Shown piece after piece: positions 58,305 to 64,000 of a stretch of 64,000 bases of DNA. The translations under genes were made by a program, and so were the position numbers. This stretch comes from JACTOJ01 sp032335695. Lineage in GTDB: Bacteria; Bacillota; Clostridia; Clostridiales; Clostridiaceae. The DNA lies in contig NZ_JACTOJ010000007.1 in NCBI RefSeq assembly GCF_032335695.1, forward strand, positions 62,001 through 126,000, given 5' to 3'. The stretch's first letter is position 1. Every line of letters begins with the position of its first letter. The notes under the pieces are model-generated. The model did no database searches, was not told the origin of the DNA, and saw nothing but the letters and a program-made list of their open reading frames with translations.

Positions 58305-58727
58305 TTGAATAATGAAAACATAAAATGTGTCATTGTAATCGACAAAGAGCTGCCTTTAGGTCTCATTGCCAACACCGCTGCCATATTAGGCTGCAGTTTA
58401 AGCAACTGTATAGATGATATAATAGGTCCCGATGTTTCTGATATGGATGGATTTATTCATAAAGGCATAATTAATATACCTCTTCCCATACTCTCTTCCA
58501 GCAGAGAAGGAATCCAAAAAATTCACAATGTAATAACAGAAAAGCATAATGATAAAATTGTAATAATTGACTTTAACGAAGTAGCTCAAAAATGTAATAT
58601 ATATGACGAGTATAAGTCAAAGCTTTCCAATGCTGCTTATAGTGATTTGAATTATCTTGGTCTCTGTATATACGGAGATAAAAAAACAGTTAACAGCATA
58701 GCAGGCTCTCTTCCATCCTTAAGATAA
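58305..58727 (+). CDS. DUF2000 family protein
   Basis: The 140-residue protein has the DUF2000 pattern: KCVIVIDKELPLGLIANTAA at the N-terminus, LGCSLSNCIDDIIGPDV and a LSNAAYSDLNYLGLCIYGDK C-terminal part. The family has a peptidyl-tRNA-hydrolase-II-like fold and an unknown role. The start TTG 58305 follows AAAGGAGG. It is tail-to-tail with an AraC regulator, a common pairing. Confidence 0.82.
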   Translation: MNNENIKCVIVIDKELPLGLIANTAAILGCSLSNCIDDIIGPDVSDMDGFIHKGIINIPLPILSSSREGIQKIHNVITEKHNDKIVIIDFNEVAQKCNIYDEYKSKLSNAAYSDLNYLGLCIYGDKKTVNSIAGSLPSLR

Positions 58728-58753
58728 TTAGTTTGGGGGACCCTTCCCCTTTT

Positions 58754-59527
58754 TCAAGTATTACATATGTATTCTAAAGGAGTAACTCCAGTATAGGCTT
58801 TAAAGGCTTTAATAAAATGGCTCTGATCATAGAATCCACTCTCCAAGGCTACCTGGGCAAAAGTTTTCCTTTTTCTCAGAAGCTTCTTTGCATTGTTCAC
58901 ACGCAAATTAATGATATATTTATGCGGCGGCAATCCGTAATTTTCTTCAAACTTTTTTATTAAATAATATTTGCTCATATTGCAAGCTTCTGCTAATTCA
59001 CCAAGAGTTACGGAGCTTAAATAATTCTCCCTCAAGTGTTCTTCTACCCTGGCAAGTTTATTGTAATAAAAGCCTGAATTTACAACTTCCGCTTCTACTA
59101 AAGAGGCTATAACAGTTATAAGTTCTGACTCCTTCTCCATATCTAAAATATTGTATTTATCTTGAGTAAAAAAGCGAAGTATTTTCTCGTATATATGCTT
59201 ATCCAATCTTCTGCAAATAAAATTTGTGCTCTTTATATTAAATTCTTTCTGAAACCATTCTTTATCCAAATAGAGCATCTTAAAATTCCAATCATTATAA
59301 TCTATGGGTGTACATTTATGAGGAACATTAGGGGGGATTATTAAAAAATCACCTTCAGCAAATATATATTCCCTATTATGTATTTTTGATTTTGATGTCC
59401 CCTTTTCGATAATCCCTATGGAAAATTCATTATGAAAATGAGTTTTATAGCAGTGAACTGCATTAACACATTCCTTCATTTCAATATTGCCTTTATTAGC
59501 GCTTAGTGAATATCTGATTCCCTTCAT
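58754..59527 (-). CDS. AraC-family transcriptional regulator
   Basis: The 257-residue protein has an N-terminal cupin-like effector domain (HFHNEFSIGIIEKGTSK near residue 30, EGDFLIIPPNVPHKC). A C-terminal pair of HTH motifs follows (LRENYLSSVTLGELAEACNM, FAQVALESGFYDQSHFIKAF). It ends with the usual GVTPLEYICNT. It may regulate the convergent DUF2000 gene or nearby targets. GGAGGAAG precedes ATG 59527. Confidence 0.89.
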   Translation of the reverse strand: MKGIRYSLSANKGNIEMKECVNAVHCYKTHFHNEFSIGIIEKGTSKSKIHNREYIFAEGDFLIIPPNVPHKCTPIDYNDWNFKMLYLDKEWFQKEFNIKSTNFICRRLDKHIYEKILRFFTQDKYNILDMEKESELITVIASLVEAEVVNSGFYYNKLARVEEHLRENYLSSVTLGELAEACNMSKYYLIKKFEENYGLPPHKYIINLRVNNAKKLLRKRKTFAQVALESGFYDQSHFIKAFKAYTGVTPLEYICNT

Positions 59528-59586
59528 ACTTCCTCCATTGCAATAGTTCTTATTCTAAATATACACCAGAATAGACAAATTTCAAC

Positions 59587-60219
59587 TCATGCCTTTATTG
59601 GATACACCAATTCCCAATCTTTCAAAGCTTTTAACCCGTCATAATAAAAATATGTATGCTCTGCTCCAACAGTACACAATACTTTCTTGCCTTCCAATTC
59701 TTTTAACGCATTCTTAATTCTCATGATCATAAGCTCATTTCTGCATATCCAGTACACATTATTTACTTTATGATTTACTTCATCTGCAAAATCATGCCAC
59801 CTTTTTGCCACTTCATTTGCCTCAAAAGAATTAAAAGGTATGGCGCTCTTCTTCCCTGCATCCATATAAAGCTTCATAAATTCCTCATCTTTTTTATCGA
59901 GTTTCAGCTTCTCTTCTTCTGATTTCCCTTCATAATAATCCATTCCTACCATATCGTCTTCAAACCAATCTACAGGGACGAATTTTATTCCTCGTTTCTC
60001 GCAATAAGGTATTATGAATCTCCTGTATTCATTTGGTCCAAGATATCCATCATAACTTTTATCTTTACAGTACTCAGCCCAATTTTCCGGTCTTACTTCG
60101 CCAAAAATAGCATCAGGTTGAAACCTTTCTATTATCTCTGCCATTTTTTCTAAAGGATAATTTGATTCTTTTCTCATATCTTCGCTGTGTACAGTCCCCA
60201 AAATTGCTAAAATACTCAT
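59587..60219 (-). CDS. Uncharacterised protein, possibly TraB/TIKI/EreA-like fold
   Basis: The 210-residue protein starts at ATG 60219 after AAGGTGGGG. It has an N-terminal LAILGTVHSEDMRKESNYPL and DAIFGEVRPENWAEY, a central FVPVDWFEDD and a C-terminal RNELMIMRIKNAL plus VLCTVGAEHTYFYYDGL. A leading GTVH motif and a trailing GAEH motif resemble the TIKI/TraB/erythromycin-esterase-like superfamily. That is a tentative resemblance only. It has no signal peptide. Confidence 0.55.
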   Translation of the reverse strand: MSILAILGTVHSEDMRKESNYPLEKMAEIIERFQPDAIFGEVRPENWAEYCKDKSYDGYLGPNEYRRFIIPYCEKRGIKFVPVDWFEDDMVGMDYYEGKSEEEKLKLDKKDEEFMKLYMDAGKKSAIPFNSFEANEVAKRWHDFADEVNHKVNNVYWICRNELMIMRIKNALKELEGKKVLCTVGAEHTYFYYDGLKALKDWELVYPIKA

Positions 60220-60406
60220 TATATTCCCCACCTTTTGATATAATATATTTTATAACTTCTAATACATAAATTAACAATACAATTATAGCATATTCCTCGA
60301 AAAATATTGAAACTTTTTATACTTTGAAAATATCTACTCTATGTAAATTCCAAAAGGAATCTAGATTTCTATAAATAATGCTTAAGCTCCGAAAGAAGGG
60401 TTTGTT

Positions 60407-60754
60407 ATGACTGAATTACAAAAGCTTGTTGATAAAAGCAAGAAAGGCGATATTTCATCATTTATGCAGCTTTTAAGTGAAAAGGATGCTCTAATTTATA
60501 ATATTGCTTTTTCCTATGCTAAAAACTCCTATGATGCAGAAGATTACATATCGGAAGCTTCAATAAAGGCTTTTGATAAAATTAAACATCTGAAAAACGA
60601 TGAAAGAGATATAGTTGTCCTAAGGTATCTTAAGGATTACTCCCTGTTGGAAATAGCGGCTATAATGAATATTCCCTTAAGCACGGTAAAAACCCAATTA
60701 TATAGAAGCTTAATTTTTTTAAGCAAAGATGGAGGTATAAAAAATGAATGCTAA
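60407..60754 (+). CDS. Sigma-70/ECF-type sigma factor with an apparent internal deletion
   Basis: The 115-residue protein starts like an ECF sigma factor (region 2.1/2.2: KKGDISSFMQLLSEKDALIY, NSYDAEDYISEASIKAFDKI). It then jumps after KHLKN to region 4 (DERDIVVLRYLKDYSLLEIA, IPLSTVKTQLYRSL). About 45-60 residues that normally hold regions 2.3-2.4 and the linker are absent, although the frame is open. These parts melt and recognise the -10 box, so sigma activity is doubtful. GAAAGAAGGG precedes ATG 60407. It overlaps the DUF4179 gene by 11 bases. Confidence 0.72.
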   Translation: MTELQKLVDKSKKGDISSFMQLLSEKDALIYNIAFSYAKNSYDAEDYISEASIKAFDKIKHLKNDERDIVVLRYLKDYSLLEIAAIMNIPLSTVKTQLYRSLIFLSKDGGIKNEC

Positions 60755-62066
60755 TATACCTGACAATTTAATGGATAATGTAGAAATCAAACTTAGAAAA
60801 CATGTTAAAAACAGAAAAAAGAAAGGATATGCCTATAAAGCTGCTGCAGCTATTCTGGCAATAATCGTTGGAATTCCCGTTACCACTTTTGCAATCGATC
60901 AATATAGCGGTATTCCTTACAAGCAGGAAATAGATTTAGCCCGCGCGCATAAAAATATAACAGAAATCAATCAAAGCTTTAAATACAAAAACGTGGAATT
61001 TAAATTTAAAGAAATTGTGGCTGATGAAACTGGCATGGAAGTTATTTATGATGTTTCAGATCCTAGATATTCTATAAATACTATTAGTCTCTCTAATCAT
61101 TATGGGGAAAAGTTCAATGATAAATGGGGATATAGTATACCTAATTCAAATTCAAAAGAAAATGATAAAGCATTTAGTATAACTCCTAACGAAGATTCAC
61201 TTACCTATATGAAAAATAATCCTATAACTATAGGAATCGAAAATATTATTTTTGACAATAGTGAGGACAAAGGTATATTGGACAAAGTGGCTTCTATTCT
61301 TAATCCAAAAAATTTAGTTAAAGTTGATTGGAATATAAAGCTTCAAGTCCCTATGCAAGAAATCAGAACAATACCAGTTAATAAAGAATATGAGCTGGAT
61401 ATTGGAACTCTAAAAATAAATTCTATTAAACTTGGTGTTTTAAAAACTTTACTTGACTATAGCTTTATACCTAAGAATCAAGATAATTTAAGTATAGTCC
61501 ATCCTAAAATAAGCATTAGCTGTAATAATGAATATCTTTCTGCTATAAATTCCTCTGATAATAGCCCTAAAATATCGAGTATGAGTATCAGAACACCTGG
61601 AAAATCTGTATCCTACGACGATTCCTCATCAAATGATAACTCCTCCATGTATGGAACACAAGAATTTAAATCCTTGTACTATAACAATTGCCGAAATATA
61701 GGTATAAAGCTTACAGGGCTACAATTAACTTACATGGAACCAAAATCATATGATATTGATATAAATGATTTATCAAAAGAATATGACTACAACGGTGAAA
61801 ATTTCAGAATATCCTCTATGAAAAAAAATAATAATTCCGCTGAATATACTATTACTTACACTAACAAAAAAAGAATATATAATAATTTACAGTTTCAATT
61901 TCCTGGTGGAACTAATGACACTTACCAAAATCATTCTGAAAAAGACTTGAATACAAGTACTGTATATACAAAAATAAATACAACCTCCAAAGCATTGAAG
62001 CTTAATGTAATAGGTGGTGAAAAATCTATCTCTTATGATGAGCCCGAAGTACCAGTAAGCAAATAA
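60744..62066 (+). CDS. DUF4179 membrane protein, probable anti-sigma factor partner
   Basis: The 440-residue protein has a short cytoplasmic N-terminus (1-30), a single helix (about 30-50, AYKAAAAILAIIVGIPVTTF) and a large external region. The first part of that region matches DUF4179 (YKNVEFKFKEIVADETGMEV). DUF4179 proteins are usually paired with ECF sigma factors and are thought to anchor and restrain them at the membrane. The cytoplasmic stretch is short and basic and would be the sigma contact. It overlaps the sigma gene and is followed by a terminator. Confidence 0.8.
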   Translation: MNANIPDNLMDNVEIKLRKHVKNRKKKGYAYKAAAAILAIIVGIPVTTFAIDQYSGIPYKQEIDLARAHKNITEINQSFKYKNVEFKFKEIVADETGMEVIYDVSDPRYSINTISLSNHYGEKFNDKWGYSIPNSNSKENDKAFSITPNEDSLTYMKNNPITIGIENIIFDNSEDKGILDKVASILNPKNLVKVDWNIKLQVPMQEIRTIPVNKEYELDIGTLKINSIKLGVLKTLLDYSFIPKNQDNLSIVHPKISISCNNEYLSAINSSDNSPKISSMSIRTPGKSVSYDDSSSNDNSSMYGTQEFKSLYYNNCRNIGIKLTGLQLTYMEPKSYDIDINDLSKEYDYNGENFRISSMKKNNNSAEYTITYTNKKRIYNNLQFQFPGGTNDTYQNHSEKDLNTSTVYTKINTTSKALKLNVIGGEKSISYDEPEVPVSK

Positions 62067-62069
62067 CTC

Positions 62070-62109
62070 AAAAAGTCTATGCCCCCTTCTTAAGGCATAG
62101 ACTTTTTTT
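62070..62109. terminator. Bidirectional terminator
   Basis: AAAAGTCTATGCC and GGCATAGACTTTT form a 13-bp stem with a ten-base loop, flanked by A and T runs. It sits between two convergent genes. Confidence 0.9.
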
Positions 62110-62663
62110 CATTTAGTATAAAATATTATGTTTTGAAACACTGCTCTCTCGTTTCCAGCATTTCTATATTCATGTGGAATGTTGGCCATAAACTTAATGG
62201 AATTGCCCTTTTTTAGCCCGTATTTTTTATTGCCTATAGAAACTTCCATTTCTCCTTCTGTAACAATTATGTATTCCTCCACCCCCTCATTGTGAGGTGT
62301 TGAAATATGTTTGCAGCCTATTTCCAATTCTATAGTTAATATCTCAAAGCCTCTATTAGCATCGAAAGGAAATATGGGATACAGCTTCATTTTGTTCTCT
62401 TCTTCTATTATAGGCTCTATGTCGTTTTGGGTTATTACCTTCAGCTCTTCCTGCTGCTCATCCATGAATAAGGAAAAGGAAACCTTCAGTCCCGTAGCAA
62501 TCTTCCAAAGAGTAGATACTGTAGGATTGGATTGTCCTCTTTCAATCTGATTAAGCATTCCCTTGCTTACCCCAGTTAGTTTAGCAGTCTCATCTAAGCT
62601 AAGCTGCCTGCCGCTTCTGATTTCCTTCAATCTATTTCCTATAATAATGCTTAAGTCCTTCAT
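62109..62663 (-). CDS. XRE-family regulator with C-terminal cupin domain
   Basis: The 184-residue protein has a Cro/C1 HTH (residues 7-62: IGNRLKEIRSGRQLSLDETA, GVSKGMLNQIERGQSNPTVS). A cupin domain (about 100-182) contains HISTPHNEGVEEYIIVTEGE and ANIPHEYRN. This two-domain type often responds to small metabolites. It is divergent from an EamA-like transporter and is the likely regulator of it. AAGGTGG precedes ATG 62663. Confidence 0.89.
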   Translation of the reverse strand: MKDLSIIIGNRLKEIRSGRQLSLDETAKLTGVSKGMLNQIERGQSNPTVSTLWKIATGLKVSFSLFMDEQQEELKVITQNDIEPIIEEENKMKLYPIFPFDANRGFEILTIELEIGCKHISTPHNEGVEEYIIVTEGEMEVSIGNKKYGLKKGNSIKFMANIPHEYRNAGNERAVFQNIIFYTK

Positions 62664-62801
62664 AGCTAACCACCTTCTTCTTGGTACCTTATACTATATA
62701 TGCTATTACATTTAGGTTCTGTTGTAAACTTAATATTGTACAATATAACAGATTAATATATAATATACTATACAGCATTAATTGATAAGGAGCAAAACAC
62801 T

Positions 62802-63737
62802 ATGGGAAAAGCACTTTTACTTGGGATATCCGCATCCTTCTTTTTCGCTTTCACTTTTCTATTGAATCAGCAAATGAATTTAGCTGGAGGCAGCTGGCTT
62901 TGGAGTTCTTCGTTAAGATATATTTTTATGCTGGTACTTTTGCTTATTATGATGCTTATCAAAGGACAAACTTTCTCAGTAATTGAAGATATAAAAAAGA
63001 AGCCTGGAAAATGGATTCTTTGGAGCACGGTGGGTTTTGGGCTATTCTACTCTCCTCTTAGCTTTGCCTCCAGCTATGGTCCATCCTGGCTAGTAGCTGG
63101 TACCTGGCAGATAACCATAATCTGCGGTGCTCTTTTATCACCATTATTTTTTAAGACTATAGATACTCCAAAAGGTAAGCTTAAAGTAAGAAATAAGCTT
63201 CCTAAAAAATCCTTATTCATGTCCTTAATTATTTTAATAGGAATATTTCTTATACAATTTGAACAGGCCAAGCAGGTAGCCGCTGACAAAGTAATAATAG
63301 GAATTATTCCAGTTATTATTGCAGCTTTTTCCTACCCCCTTGGCAACAGAAAAATGATGGAAATATGCAGTGAAGACCTGAACACCTTTCAAAGAGTATT
63401 TGGTATGACACTATGCAGTATGCCCTTTTGGATATTTATAGCTCTTTGTGGAATTTATTCAGCTGGACTTCCAAGCTCAAATCAAATTCTCCAATCGGCT
63501 ATAGTTGCCCTGTTCTCAGGTATCATAGCCACCATACTGTTTTTTAAGGCTACGGATTTAGTTAAACATGATATTCACAAATTAGCCGTTGTGGAATCTA
63601 CTCAATCTGGTGAAGTTATATTTACTCTCCTAGGAGCAATTCTAGTTTTCCACGACAGACTCCCTACTCTAATAGCTTTTCTGGGAATAGCTTTAGTAAT
63701 CACAGGAATGATCTTAAACAGCTTAAATTCAAATTGA
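62802..63737 (+). CDS. Multidrug-resistance-efflux/EamA-like transporter
   Basis: The 311-residue protein has about ten membrane helices. It has the pattern of the clostridial and bacillar efflux-transporter family related to EamA/DMT: LGISASFFFAFTFLLNQQMN at the start, ASSYGPSWLVAGTWQITII in the middle and VVESTQSGEVIFTLLGAILV near the end. The substrate is unknown. TAAGGAGCA precedes ATG 62802. The divergent XRE-cupin regulator suggests inducible expression. Confidence 0.82.
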   Translation: MGKALLLGISASFFFAFTFLLNQQMNLAGGSWLWSSSLRYIFMLVLLLIMMLIKGQTFSVIEDIKKKPGKWILWSTVGFGLFYSPLSFASSYGPSWLVAGTWQITIICGALLSPLFFKTIDTPKGKLKVRNKLPKKSLFMSLIILIGIFLIQFEQAKQVAADKVIIGIIPVIIAAFSYPLGNRKMMEICSEDLNTFQRVFGMTLCSMPFWIFIALCGIYSAGLPSSNQILQSAIVALFSGIIATILFFKATDLVKHDIHKLAVVESTQSGEVIFTLLGAILVFHDRLPTLIAFLGIALVITGMILNSLNSN

Positions 63738-63742
63738 TAAAC

Positions 63743-64000
63743 TTATAGCTTTAATTTTCTTATGACCTCCGCGCTGTATTTTCTTTTAGTAATATAGTAA
63801 AACACAGCTTGAAATACAAAATATATAATTAGTACAAAGGTAGCATTAGTCATGAATTTTTTAATTATATCTCCTCCATCAAACATGAAGGTTAAAAGAT
63901 ATATGAAGCTGTAGCCTAAAAGACTTCCTACAATAAGGGGGGAAAAGAACATAATCCTCAGTTCTTTAGCCACCACTGCTTCTGCTTCTTTTTCGCTTAT
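63743..64000 (-). CDS. FtsX/BceB-like ABC permease, C-terminal end (cut by window edge)
   Basis: The last 85 residues of a minus-strand protein are visible. The frame is open through the right edge, so any start inside it is an artefact. The visible part has ELRIMFFSPLIVGSLLGYSF, two membrane helices (about 20 residues each) and a basic end RKYSAEVIRKLKL. It resembles the C-terminal end of BceB/FtsX-type permeases for peptide antibiotics. The assignment is modest. Confidence 0.55.
   Translation of the reverse strand: MSEKEAEAVVAKELRIMFFSPLIVGSLLGYSFIYLLTFMFDGGDIIKKFMTNATFVLIIYFVFQAVFYYITKRKYSAEVIRKLKL

Noticed and set aside
63743..63976. A complete 77-residue membrane protein at the right edge
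   Set aside because: The frame stays open to the window edge beyond the first GTG, there is no ribosome binding site, and the sequence looks like the tail of a larger permease.

Overview
The window is an AT-rich, gene-dense chromosomal segment of an endospore-forming clostridium (Clostridium in the broad sense). The evidence is the low GC content, the clostridial style of the proteins, strong AGGAGG-type ribosome binding sites, a germinant-receptor operon, a Tlp small spore protein with a sigma-G-type promoter, a CIRCE element in front of htpG and a lipoteichoic-acid-synthase-like enzyme. No rRNA, tRNA, CRISPR array, transposase, phage gene or replication origin was seen. Both edges cut genes: a secreted amidase-like protein on the left and an FtsX/BceB-like permease on the right.

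Layout. 1-7.9 kb: secreted cell-wall and surface proteins, a nitroreductase with its divergent HxlR regulator, a PocR/methyl-accepting chemosensor split by a probable frameshift, a ferritin-like/VIT metal transporter and an LtaS-like enzyme. 8.2-14.1 kb: aspartase, several small uncharacterised proteins, a DUF4342 protein and a two-component system. 14.1-19.8 kb: a MerR regulator fused to an arylamine N-acetyltransferase, an MBL-fold hydrolase with a LUD-domain protein, and a vanY-vanR-vanS-like cell-wall locus. 19.9-25.3 kb: a six-gene germinant-receptor operon with subunit order B-D-A-C-D-B. 25.4-34.3 kb: DinB-like, GyrI-like, Nudix and GNAT proteins, a GltD-like oxidoreductase, a LysR regulator with two MetE-like methyltransferases, and an HD-GYP phosphodiesterase. 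34.6-47.1 kb: htpG, an XRE/DUF5680 regulator, a GldA-like dehydrogenase, tlp, a peroxiredoxin, a YyaL-like protein, a YbaK protein, an uncharacterised two-gene unit (probably DUF6323-DUF6179) and a LysR/YoaK divergent pair. 47.1-55.4 kb: trhO, an operon of a CDP-alcohol phosphatidyltransferase with two tandem ferric-reductase-like flavocytochromes, a TetR-HlyD-ABC-ABC exporter and a CBS protein. 55.7-64 kb: a secreted protein of unknown function, a GNAT, a PEBP with HxlR regulator, DUF2000, AraC, a shortened sigma factor with a DUF4179 protein, and an XRE-cupin regulator divergent from an EamA-like transporter.

A family of palindromic repeats (ends close to GGCTATGTTTTAAAA and its complement) is scattered through intergenic gaps, often touching a stop codon. 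One copy forms the last codons of the vanY-like gene, and the longest copy can fold into a three-way junction with two GGA-containing loops. The most unusual single gene is the MerR-NAT fusion at 14105-15355. It has a textbook MerR-type promoter of its own: a 19-bp spacer filled by a perfect palindrome.
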